A stretch of 12,254 bases of DNA from CALRBF01 sp964646465 (GCA_964646465.1 CAZYEN010000002.1:1-12254), one strand, 5' to 3'; positions 6,604-12,254 are shown, numbered from the stretch's first letter. Made by a program: numbers and translations. Notes: a model not told the origin generated them from the letters alone.

Positions 6604-7053
6604 ATGGTATTGGAATTTGAATCACAAGTTCCTAATATTCCAGATTATAATAATCTGATAGCTTTATGTGTAGATATATTTAGTCAAAACACTGACCGTA
6701 AGTTTCAAGATACGATGGTTAGTGTGGCTATTGTATCAGAAAACACTATTCAAAATTTGAATTCCCAATATAGAAATAAGGATAAAGTTACCGATGTTTT
6801 GTCATTTAATTTAATGTTAGATTATTCCACGGAAGATATGACTCTTGGTGAAATTGTGATTTGTTATAATAAAGCTTTAGTGCAATCTCAAGAGTTAGGA
6901 CATAGTATAGATTATGAAATAGCAACTCTATGTATACATGGACTATGCCATTTAGTGGGTTATGATCATCAAACCGATGCAGATTATACAAAGATGCATT
7001 CTAAAGAAGAAGATTTACTAAGAATTATCAAACAACACTATTCATTTTCTTGA
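6604..7053 (+). CDS. ybeY: YbeY endoribonuclease / rRNA maturation factor
   Basis: A zinc-dependent single-strand RNase known for 16S rRNA 3'-end maturation and ribosome quality control. The hallmark metal motif is HGLCHLVGYDH (H112, H116, H122). Upstream is the conserved substrate-channel segment YRNKDKVTDVLSF (56-68) with R57, followed by LGEIVICYNKA (81-91). At 149 residues the length is normal. The ATG at 6604 is 3 nt after the yqeY stop with no SD. The ftsA promoter overlaps its last codons. Pairing with rpsU is functionally coherent, since bS21 binds close to the rRNA end that YbeY produces. Confidence 0.95.
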   Translation: MVLEFESQVPNIPDYNNLIALCVDIFSQNTDRKFQDTMVSVAIVSENTIQNLNSQYRNKDKVTDVLSFNLMLDYSTEDMTLGEIVICYNKALVQSQELGHSIDYEIATLCIHGLCHLVGYDHQTDADYTKMHSKEEDLLRIIKQHYSFS

Positions 7054-7069
7054 AAGTATATGATATAAT
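7041..7069 (+). promoter_or_regulatory. Promoter of ftsA (extended -10)
   Basis: The extended -10 TGATATAAT (7061-7069) is the same nine bases as in the parB promoter. The -35 position (7041-7046, TTCATT) matches TTGACA weakly (3 of 6) at 17 nt, which the extended -10 could compensate for. It overlaps the 3' end of ybeY. The leader would be about 23 nt and AT-only. Confidence 0.6.
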
Positions 7070-7098
7070 AAAAAATATAAAAACAATATATATAAATT

Positions 7099-8364
7099 AT
7101 GGACCAAAATGAAATAATAGTTGGATTGGACGTAGGAACATCATTCACAAAGATGGCTATAGGAAAGCGTCTAAGAGGTGATAAAAACCCATCTATTATT
7201 GCTCTTGGAGTGGCATCTAGTGAAGGTGTTAGAAGAGGTGTAGTAACAGATATTCAAGATGCTACGCGTAGTATCAATCAAGCTTTAGAATATACTTCTA
7301 AAATGGTAGAGGAAGATATTAAAGAAGTATATATTTCAATTAATGGAGCACATATCAAGAGTTATGTTGCATCAGAAAGAGTGGCAGTCTCTAAAATAGA
7401 TGGAGATGTCACAGAAGAAGATGTGAATAGAGTTATTGCTAACGCCAATCCAGGTCCAAGTAGTCAAAATAAAGAAATTATAGGTATAATTCCCAAAAAT
7501 TATACCTTAGATGAAGAAACAGGTATCAAAAATCCAGTTGGGATGAATGGCATTAGATTAGAGGTAGAGGCTTTAATTGTGGAAAATAATATCTCCTCAA
7601 CCAGAAATTTGGAAAAATGTATTCATAATCTAGGTCTAAAAGTAGAAGCTCAAGAGATTGGTATAATTGCCTCAGCTCAATCTGTATTGACCAAAAAACA
7701 AAAAGATTTAGGCGTAGCAGTAATAGATTTGGGAGCAGGTACAACATCTCTTGCTGTATATGAAGAAGGACATCTGATATATATAGGAGTAATTCCAATT
7801 GGAGCCAATCATATCACAAATGATTTAGCTATTGGTCTTCGAACCTCTATTGAAGTGGCTGAAAAAGTAAAGCTAAAATATGGAGTGGCCTTAGAAAAAT
7901 CCTTAGGAGAGAGTACAAGACTGAAAATTGATTTATCAAAAATTGACTCTGAAGAAGAAGGAATATTCCCAGTAGCTTATATAGCCAGTATAATTGAAGC
8001 TAGGTCAAAAGAAATATTTGAACTTATCACTCAAGAATTAAAAAAAATTGAAAGAGATGGATTATTGCCAGCAGGAGTAGTGCTAGTAGGTGGAGGAGCT
8101 AACTTGAAAGCAATTGCTGATTTAGCTAAGCAAGACTTAAAACTACCAGTAAAAATAGGGATTCCTCAGGGAGTAGAAGGTAGTATAGCAGATGTAGATA
8201 ACCCAATTTATGCTAATTTGGTTGGTTTAATAAAATCAGAGTTTGAGCATATAGATTATGGTCAAAATGTAAAGGAGAATAATATATCTAATGTAATGAA
8301 AAAAAGTTCAGCTAAAATATTTAATCCAATACAAAAATTATTAAAAATAGTATTCCCAGATTAA
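7099..8364 (+). CDS. ftsA: Cell division protein FtsA
   Basis: An actin-like ATPase that tethers FtsZ to the membrane and recruits the divisome. Phosphate-1 loop: IVGLDVGTSFTKMAIG (7-22). The 1C/SHS2 domain includes YISINGAHIKSYVASERV (78-95). Phosphate-2: VIDLGAGTTSLAVYE (208-222). Adenosine motif: VVLVGGGANLKAI (327-339). The last residues, KIFNPIQKLLKIVFPD (406-421), form an amphipathic helix fitting the membrane-targeting sequence, after a linker (about 388-405). At 421 residues it is complete. Unusually, ftsZ does not follow; a coiled-coil gene starts 11 nt after the stop. An FtsA-like DivIVA/PilM-type relative is less likely, because the 1C domain and the C-terminal helix are both present. 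Confidence 0.93.
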   Translation: MDQNEIIVGLDVGTSFTKMAIGKRLRGDKNPSIIALGVASSEGVRRGVVTDIQDATRSINQALEYTSKMVEEDIKEVYISINGAHIKSYVASERVAVSKIDGDVTEEDVNRVIANANPGPSSQNKEIIGIIPKNYTLDEETGIKNPVGMNGIRLEVEALIVENNISSTRNLEKCIHNLGLKVEAQEIGIIASAQSVLTKKQKDLGVAVIDLGAGTTSLAVYEEGHLIYIGVIPIGANHITNDLAIGLRTSIEVAEKVKLKYGVALEKSLGESTRLKIDLSKIDSEEEGIFPVAYIASIIEARSKEIFELITQELKKIERDGLLPAGVVLVGGGANLKAIADLAKQDLKLPVKIGIPQGVEGSIADVDNPIYANLVGLIKSEFEHIDYGQNVKENNISNVMKKSSAKIFNPIQKLLKIVFPD

Positions 8365-8375
8365 AAATTACTTAT

Positions 8376-10439
8376 ATGAATAACTTTAATCTAGACCAAA
8401 ACCCACAGATATTAAATAGCCCAGAGTCTCCAGAAAGGGGGGCCGGACAACAAGTACCTAGTACTCAATTAGGTGGAGAAACACTAATTCCTTCACAGGA
8501 ACAAGTTGGAGAGGCTCTTGATGATAAGGTCGGTGTTGGGGAAAAAGTAAAAGAGCAAGCAAATTCAGGTTTAGATATTGAAAGTTTATCGTCTCTAATA
8601 AACCAAGCTGCTGAAGCAGTACAGAAAGGGAAAGAACAAGCATCTTTTGAGGTGGATCCAGATACAGGTCTATCCCTACAAGGGGCAAGAATAGAAGAAT
8701 TAAAAGCTAAACTAGAAGATCTTCAGAAAGGTGAAATATCAGAAATTGATAATCCAATTTTGGCAGAAAGATCTAAAGATAAAGAAATTCTACTAGCTAA
8801 TTTAGCAGCTGTAAATAATGATAAGATAACGATAGATAATCAAATACAAGCTACAGGGGAAAATTTAGAAGATTTAATGAAAGTTAGCCCAAAATTGGGT
8901 CAAAAATTAGCGTTACTGCAATCTCAATTAACAGAAGCTGAGCAGAGCTTAGTTCAATATGAGGAAGAGACTACAAGACAACTATTAGAAGCCAGGCAAT
9001 CAGCTGAGAGTAAATTGAAAAATGAACTAGCATCAACTCAGGAAGCTTATGTTGGAAGTGAGGCGGAATTAAGTGACAGAAAGATACTCTTAGAAATGGG
9101 ACTACAAGATAATCTCACCAACCCAGAGCAATTATTTAGCGAGCAAAATATCCAACAAGTCTTGGCTACCTATGGACTACAAGAAGGTATGGATAGATTA
9201 CAGCAATTACAAACAGAGAGTAATGAAGCTCGTGAGCAGGATGCTAGAGCCAAGATTCAAAAAGATAGATTTAATTATTCCTTTGATTATCAAAATAACT
9301 CAGATTTAGCTCAAGCTCTAAATCAAGATATAGAAGCCCAATTACAAGCTTTACAAGAACAAAATCCTAACTCTGAGGCAATATTTAGGGCATTAGAATT
9401 AAAGGGGAAAGATAGATTAGACTACCTAACTAATTCCAAGGATCCAGAACTACAAAAATTAGCTTTTTGGTTCTCTGAAGGTAGAGGTGATAAAACAGAA
9501 GCTGAAATTATAACAGACAATCCAAATTTTGCTAAATATGTGGAGCAACAAACAAAAAAGATATATGCAAAACAACAGCAAGATATCAAAGAGGGTAGAT
9601 TGGGTGGTCGTAATTATCTAGGTAGTGAAGCGGACAGACAATTACAACAAGAGATAGACACTCGTATAGAGGATCAATTCACTAGAGCTAAAGCAGATAA
9701 ACTTCAAGCTCTGACAGCAGAATTAACAAGCTTACAATCTGATGAGTATGGAAATCCTTTTGACAGCTTAGACCAGTCTATGTCATCTGATAGAGCGAAC
9801 CTAAGGCCAGCTGAGATTGATAAATTTCAAGCCGAATTAGCACAAGCCTTACAAGACGGTAGAGTAAAATTTGAAAAAGGTACATTCTCACCAGTTGAAA
9901 ATATTCCAGCTAAAAATGCAGAAATTGAGCAAGAATTAGACACATTATTAAATACTGTTAAAACTATATTAGAAGCACAAGAATATAATATCCAGTCATT
10001 AGCTGAGCTGTCAGACATCTTAAAGAAAATAAATCAAGATAAGGAAACAGCTGAGAACAAACTTTTTGGTCGTGGCAAGAAAAAAGCAGCATCTCTAGAA
10101 AGTCTTGCTGGGGTAGTCTCTGAAGCTATAGAAAAGTATAATCAGCTACAAACTGAAAAGCAATCTAATATAACTAAATTTCAAGAAAGTATAGATTCAC
10201 AAGATAACTTACAACAGGCTTATAATAAATTACCAAAATCTATCCAAGATAAATTATCTAATCTTGAAAGTCCTAGTCTAGACACTATCACTCAAGCTCT
10301 TGAATCTGGAGTAGGGGAGATACAAAGCTATGAGACCCCATCAGAAATATCTGAGAGACGCGAGCAAATTTCAAATTTAAAATCACAAATTGCTGAGACC
10401 GAAGCTATTACAGTACCAGCATCTAAGACCAACACTTAA
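8376..10439 (+). CDS. Unrecognised large coiled-coil protein, co-transcribed with ftsA
   Basis: I recognise no family. The 687 residues are hydrophilic and rich in Gln, Glu, Leu, Ala and Ser, with no signal peptide, transmembrane helix or cysteine. Residues 1-70 look disordered (Pro/Gln/Gly/Ser-rich). Heptad-like, probably coiled-coil stretches are near 103-120, 150-240, 270-298, 425-455, 480-495, 515-560 and 575-605, separated by more globular parts: about 240-275, 296-420 (including an aromatic KLAFWFSEGRGD, 361-372) and a proline-bearing break near 500-512. A basic GRGKKK patch sits at 565-570, and another heptad-like stretch is at 655-675. It starts 11 nt after ftsA with no separate promoter or SD visible. 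By position it may be a cytoplasmic division or cytoskeletal partner; that is inference only. It is followed by the repeat-filled gap. Confidence 0.85.
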   Translation: MNNFNLDQNPQILNSPESPERGAGQQVPSTQLGGETLIPSQEQVGEALDDKVGVGEKVKEQANSGLDIESLSSLINQAAEAVQKGKEQASFEVDPDTGLSLQGARIEELKAKLEDLQKGEISEIDNPILAERSKDKEILLANLAAVNNDKITIDNQIQATGENLEDLMKVSPKLGQKLALLQSQLTEAEQSLVQYEEETTRQLLEARQSAESKLKNELASTQEAYVGSEAELSDRKILLEMGLQDNLTNPEQLFSEQNIQQVLATYGLQEGMDRLQQLQTESNEAREQDARAKIQKDRFNYSFDYQNNSDLAQALNQDIEAQLQALQEQNPNSEAIFRALELKGKDRLDYLTNSKDPELQKLAFWFSEGRGDKTEAEIITDNPNFAKYVEQQTKKIYAKQQQDIKEGRLGGRNYLGSEADRQLQQEIDTRIEDQFTRAKADKLQALTAELTSLQSDEYGNPFDSLDQSMSSDRANLRPAEIDKFQAELAQALQDGRVKFEKGTFSPVENIPAKNAEIEQELDTLLNTVKTILEAQEYNIQSLAELSDILKKINQDKETAENKLFGRGKKKAASLESLAGVVSEAIEKYNQLQTEKQSNITKFQESIDSQDNLQQAYNKLPKSIQDKLSNLESPSLDTITQALESGVGEIQSYETPSEISERREQISNLKSQIAETEAITVPASKTNT

Positions 10440-10479
10440 AAATCTATTACTACTTTTGAATTAAATTTCCTTCGTTGAG

Positions 10480-10507
10480 GGGTAGCAGGCTTTGCCTGAC
10501 GGGGTAG
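10480..10507 (+). repeat. Hairpin unit flanked by direct GGGGTAG copies
   Basis: GGGGTAG occurs near 10479-10485 and again at 10501-10507, around the stem CAGGC (10486-10490), loop TTT, GCCTG (10494-10498). It resembles the variable hairpins of the neighbouring repeats but lacks their pyrimidine/purine first stem, so it is either a degraded copy or a second repeat type. The 39 bases before it, after the coiled-coil gene stop, hold nothing I recognise and no terminator. Confidence 0.6.
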
Positions 10508-10508
10508 A

Positions 10509-10550
10509 AAAATAAATTATGAATTGTAGGGGCGACCTTTCAGTCGCCTG
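10509..10550 (+). repeat. AT-rich tail plus GGCGAC hairpin repeat
   Basis: AAAATAAATTATGAATTGT (10509-10527) is a perfect 19-nt inverted match to 12007-12025. It is followed by AGGG and a 6-bp stem GGCGAC (10531-10536), loop CTTTCA, GTCGCC (10543-10548). A related unit, GTAGGAGCGACTTTATGTCG, lies at 11794-11813 with a shorter stem of the same design. Confidence 0.7.
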
Positions 10551-10556
10551 TACTTA

Positions 10557-10606
10557 TTTCTGTCCCCCTTTTAGGAGGGGGTGCCTGCAAGGCGGGGGTG
10601 GATAAT
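10557..10606 (+). repeat. Two-hairpin repeat, copy 1 (forward)
   Basis: Plan: TTTCTGTC, first hairpin CCCCCT (10564-10569) with AGGGGG (10576-10581), a TG link, second hairpin GCCT-GCA-AGGC (10583-10593), then GGGGGTGGATAAT. It forms an inverted pair with copy 2, about 46 nt apart, with the GGTGGATA ends facing inward, a MITE-like layout of about 150 bp (10557-10702) without any coding capacity. Confidence 0.75.
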
Positions 10607-10652
10607 CTTTGAAATAAAATACTAAAATAATAACTGAGGTGTAATATTAAAA

Positions 10653-10702
10653 TCTATCCACCACCAGCACTTCGTGCCACCTCCTCCAAAGGAGGACAGA
10701 AT
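10653..10702 (-). repeat. Two-hairpin repeat, copy 2 (reverse)
   Basis: Read on the - strand it matches copy 1: TTCTGTCC, first stem TCCTCC/GGAGGA (10682-10687 with 10691-10696, loop of 3), GGTG link, second stem GCAC/GTGC (10667-10670 with 10674-10677), then TGGTGGTGGATAG. Both stems differ from copy 1 but remain paired. The spacer between copies 1 and 2 (10607-10652) is AT-rich and empty. Confidence 0.75.
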
Positions 10703-10752
10703 TACAACTCACAATTCATCACTCACAACTCATAATTATACCCCCCTCCACC
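10703..10752. repeat. ACAACTC/CAATTCAT tail and a repeat-edge fragment
   Basis: A low-complexity run of CAACTC-ACAATTCAT-type words (10703-10740) matches the tail that follows copy 5 (11991-12025). It is followed by CCCCCCTCCACC (10741-10752), which reads as the GGTGGAGGGGGG edge of a repeat in reverse. The fragment abuts the putative rlmB -35 box. Confidence 0.6.
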
Positions 10753-10781
10753 TATACACAACCCATATTTTATGCTAATAT
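10753..10781 (+). promoter_or_regulatory. Possible promoter of the rlmB-type gene
   Basis: TATACA (10753-10758, 4 of 6 to TTGACA), 17-nt spacer, TAATAT (10776-10781, 4 of 6) with TG one base upstream. The leader would be about 23 nt, as for ftsA. It is weaker than the others, and position is the main support. Confidence 0.4.
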
Positions 10782-10810
10782 ACCCTTAATTATCTATATA
10801 TTTATATTCT

Positions 10811-11755
10811 ATGCCATATCCTACCAAGAAGAAGTCTAAACTCAAGTCAAAGCGTCCAGCATTTAGAAAAGATGTCCCAAAGTCGGCTCTTCCTACTACC
10901 AAACATCGACGTAATCCAGCCAATCAAATAGCCAAGCCTAGTAAAGGTAAGGTTTTGATTGATAAAGATAGTAGTCAATATATTTATGGTAAAAATTCAG
11001 TCCTAGAAGTTTTGAAAAAATCCCCAAAGAGAGTACAGAAAATTTATATCACCAGAGAAAATCAAGTCAGGGACAAAAGATTAGAGCAAATTTTGGAACT
11101 GGCTAAAGAGTCTTTAGCACTAGTACAGTATGTACCCATCCAGAAAATCACAGGACTACTTGAGAAAGAAATATTTGAAGCAGGGGACTATATACATCAG
11201 GGAATCGTAGCACTGATTACAGCTGAGCCATTATTAGGGTTAGATGATTGGATTAATAGTATCAAACCTAAGTTAGAGCAAAGTAAAGGAGGTTTAGTCA
11301 TAGCCTTAGATGAGATCACAGACCAACAGAATATTGGAGCTATTATCCGAGTCGCTGAGACTATGGGAGCTCTTGGAGTACTATTCCCAAAACATCGTGG
11401 AGGAATTATCTCCCCAGTAGCCTCCAAGGTTGCTTCAGGAGCTGACAAATATATACCCTTAGTCCAAGTTGGAAATATGAACACAGCCCTTAATACTCTT
11501 AAACAATCGGGATTTTGGATATTAGGAAGTGAATGTAATCCTGAAGCGACACCTTTTTATCAATATGACTTTAATAATTTACCAACAGTCTTGGTAATGG
11601 GAAGCGAAGGCAAAGGCCTCAGACCAAGTATAGCATCTAGCTGTGATATGCTCGGGTATATCCCAATGTATGGACAAATTCAATCCCTCAATGTAGCCAC
11701 CGCCACCGCCATTATGGCCTATGAAATAGTCACCCAACAAAAAACTGGTAAGTAA
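10811..11755 (+). CDS. rlmB: SPOUT-class 23S rRNA guanosine 2'-O-methyltransferase (RlmB/TrmH family)
   Basis: A knotted SPOUT methyltransferase that uses S-adenosylmethionine to methylate a ribose 2'-OH in rRNA (RlmB, G2251 in E. coli numbering) or tRNA. An RNA-substrate-binding domain begins at YIYGKNSVLEVL (57-68). The catalytic domain shows motif 1 DEITDQQNIGAIIRVAE (167-183, N174, R180), motif 2 VLVMGSEGKGL (260-270) and motif 3 IPMYGQIQSLNVATATAI (284-301), which forms the knot. RlmB rather than TrmH is preferred because of the substrate-binding domain, but TrmH-family paralogues cannot be excluded. The first 50 residues are Lys/Arg-rich and extra compared with the usual length of about 245; they probably contact RNA. 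No SD is visible. It is isolated between two repeat clusters. Confidence 0.92.
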   Translation: MPYPTKKKSKLKSKRPAFRKDVPKSALPTTKHRRNPANQIAKPSKGKVLIDKDSSQYIYGKNSVLEVLKKSPKRVQKIYITRENQVRDKRLEQILELAKESLALVQYVPIQKITGLLEKEIFEAGDYIHQGIVALITAEPLLGLDDWINSIKPKLEQSKGGLVIALDEITDQQNIGAIIRVAETMGALGVLFPKHRGGIISPVASKVASGADKYIPLVQVGNMNTALNTLKQSGFWILGSECNPEATPFYQYDFNNLPTVLVMGSEGKGLRPSIASSCDMLGYIPMYGQIQSLNVATATAIMAYEIVTQQKTGK

Positions 11756-11770
11756 GATTGGGGTTGTATC

Positions 11771-11816
11771 GGGAAGGTTTATCCTTCCATATCGTAGGAG
11801 CGACTTTATGTCGACT
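11771..11816 (+). repeat. Two short hairpins with TTTAT loops after rlmB
   Basis: GGAAGG (11772-11777), loop TTTAT, CCTTCC (11783-11788), then GTAGGAG and CGAC (11801-11804), loop TTTAT, GTCG (11810-11813). The same loop sits on different stems. The second matches the GTAGGGGCGAC unit near 10526. No T-tract follows, so neither is a canonical terminator, although the first could still slow read-through from rlmB. Confidence 0.6.
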
Positions 11817-11865
11817 TAAGTCCTCCTCCGTCACCTACGGTGCCACCTCCCCCAAGGGAGGACAT
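11817..11865 (-). repeat. Two-hairpin repeat, copy 3 (reverse)
   Basis: First stem CCTCCC (11846-11851) with GGGAGG (11856-11861), second stem CACC (11832-11835) with GGTG (11839-11842), loop TAC. The end that should read GGTGGATA is diverged (reverse of AAGTCCTCCTCCG). It lies back to back with copy 4, so their TTCTGTC-side ends meet near 11866-11875. Confidence 0.7.
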
Positions 11866-11870
11866 TGCTT

Positions 11871-11916
11871 TTCTGTCTCCCTTTGGAGGGAGTCCCCGTA
11901 GGGGGAGGGGGGATAG
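11871..11916 (+). repeat. Two-hairpin repeat, copy 4 (forward)
   Basis: TTCTGT, first stem CTCCCT (11877-11882) with AGGGAG (11887-11892), second stem CCCC (11894-11897) with GGGG (11901-11904), loop GTA, then GAGGGGGGATAG. It pairs with copy 5 in the same inverted layout as copies 1 and 2. Confidence 0.75.
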
Positions 11917-11932
11917 TTGTTAGATTGGGTTT

Positions 11933-11988
11933 TGGATAAATTGTTATCCACCTCCGGCCTTACGGTCACCTCCTCCAAAGGAGGACGG
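11933..11988 (-). repeat. Two-hairpin repeat, copy 5 (reverse), with palindromic end
   Basis: First stem TCCTCC (11971-11976) with GGAGGA (11980-11985), second stem GGCC with GGTC (11956-11959 with 11964-11967, one G-T wobble). Its GGTGGATAA end runs into a 7-bp palindrome TGGATAA-ATTG-TTATCCA (11933-11950). The spacer to copy 4 is about 17-27 nt. Confidence 0.7.
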
Positions 11989-12025
11989 AAGCACAACTCA
12001 TAATTCACAATTCATAATTTATTTT
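11989..12025. repeat. ACAACTC/CAATTCAT AT-rich tail, second copy
   Basis: Words of the CACAACTCATAATTCAC type, matching 10703-10740. Its end (12007-12025) is the exact reverse complement of 10509-10527. It marks the outer boundary of the second repeat cluster. Confidence 0.65.
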
Positions 12026-12048
12026 AGACATATCCCAAAAATAATCAT

Positions 12049-12076
12049 TTGACAAAAATCGGGGAGGGGGTATAAT
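12049..12076 (+). promoter_or_regulatory. Consensus promoter of the pilin-like gene
   Basis: A perfect TTGACA (12049-12054), a 16-nt spacer and a perfect TATAAT (12071-12076). The spacer ends in CGGGGAGGGGG, very unusual for this AT-rich genome and like the edge of repeat copy 4. The predicted leader is about 50 nt and carries no SD before the ATG. Confidence 0.82.
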
Positions 12077-12132
12077 ATTAGATAAAGAAGAAATATATTG
12101 TAAAACAATTAACAATAATAAAATTCATAAAT

Positions 12133-12254
12133 ATGAACAAAAACAAAAAAAGAGTAAGGAGAGGCTTTACATTATTAGAGATACTATTAGTAATAGCAAC
12201 AATAGGAATATTAGCAGCCATAGTATTAGTAGCAATCAATCCAACAAGACAAAT
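12133..12254 (+). CDS. Type IV pilin/pseudopilin-like protein, N-terminus (partial)
   Basis: Forty codons are visible before the window ends. A basic leader, MNKNKKRVRRG, is followed by FTLLEILLVIATIGILAAIV, the class III signal segment cut and N-methylated by prepilin peptidase (PilD). Cleavage would fall after G11, with F12 as the first mature residue and the conserved glutamate E16 at mature position 5. The hydrophobic helix that packs in the pilus core runs to about residue 35, followed by INPTRQ, a continuation common in Patescibacteria pilin-like proteins. Whether it is a major pilin, a minor pilin or a secretion pseudopilin cannot be told without the globular domain. It has its own strong promoter, suggesting high expression. 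Confidence 0.9.
   Translation, partial: MNKNKKRVRRGFTLLEILLVIATIGILAAIVLVAINPTRQ

Noticed and set aside
10440..10810. A broken insertion sequence or transposase gene within the repeat-rich gap
   Set aside because: No frame in either repeat-rich gap gives a recognisable or extended peptide; only non-coding repeats and AT-rich spacers are present.
11944..11952. DnaA-box-like TTATCCACC, considered because parAB often lies near oriC
   Set aside because: It differs from TTATCCACA at the last base, and the same TATCCACC is the shared edge of the repeat family. There is no cluster of boxes and no AT-rich unwinding element tied to dnaA or gidA.
10440..12030. CRISPR array
   Set aside because: The repeats are few, in both orientations, irregularly spaced, and vary inside their stems; no cas genes are present.
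1..12254. parS sites (TGTTTCACGTGAAACA-like palindromes) near parB
   Set aside because: None seen on inspection. The palindrome at 3767-3793 has a different sequence and spacing.
1..12254. Alternative genetic code (UGA read as glycine, as in some CPR lineages)
   Set aside because: lepB and ybeY end at TGA exactly where their families end and where the next gene or promoter begins.

Overview
All supported genes lie on the + strand. The DNA is AT-rich, intergenic gaps are mostly 2-12 nt, and UGA is used as an ordinary stop (lepB, ybeY), so the code is standard rather than UGA-glycine. Compact genes, a type IV prepilin start of the RGFTLLEILLVIATIG kind, divergent housekeeping proteins and almost no Shine-Dalgarno (SD) sites suggest a Patescibacteria/CPR-like genome. 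That placement is an inference from style; no marker tree was possible.

Layout: (1) 1-1366: end of a probable parA, parB with its own promoter, and ruvX. (2) 1372-3764: a family-2 glycosyltransferase, a galT-type uridylyltransferase and radC, packed 2-12 nt apart. (3) 3767-5767: an AT-rich palindrome, a promoter, lepB, and a class II HisRS-like protein that has lost every catalytic signature I could align. (4) 5784-7053: a promoter and the rpsU-yqeY-ybeY operon, with the only strong SD of the window in front of rpsU. (5) 7041-10439: a promoter, ftsA, and a 687-residue unrecognised coiled-coil protein in the place where ftsZ often lies. (6) 10440-12132: two non-coding regions of about 370 nt that flank an rlmB-type rRNA methyltransferase. 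They hold five copies of a short two-hairpin repeat arranged partly as inverted pairs. (7) 12133-end: start of a type IV pilin-like gene behind a consensus promoter whose G-rich spacer looks like a repeat edge.

How the genes fit together: parAB (chromosome segregation), ruvX and radC (DNA and RNA maintenance), ftsA (division) and lepB (secretion) form a core cell-cycle and envelope neighbourhood. The rpsU operon links the ribosomal protein beside the 16S rRNA 3' end with YbeY, the nuclease that matures that end.

Main points for a second look: rpsU alone keeps a near-perfect SD in a window where all 13 other internal starts lack one, a pattern known from Bacteroidetes where bS21 controls access to the anti-SD; the HisRS pseudoenzyme; the FtsA/coiled-coil pair; and the repeat family whose hairpin stems differ between copies while staying paired. 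No tRNA, rRNA, CRISPR array, insertion sequence or canonical hairpin-plus-U-tract terminator was found.
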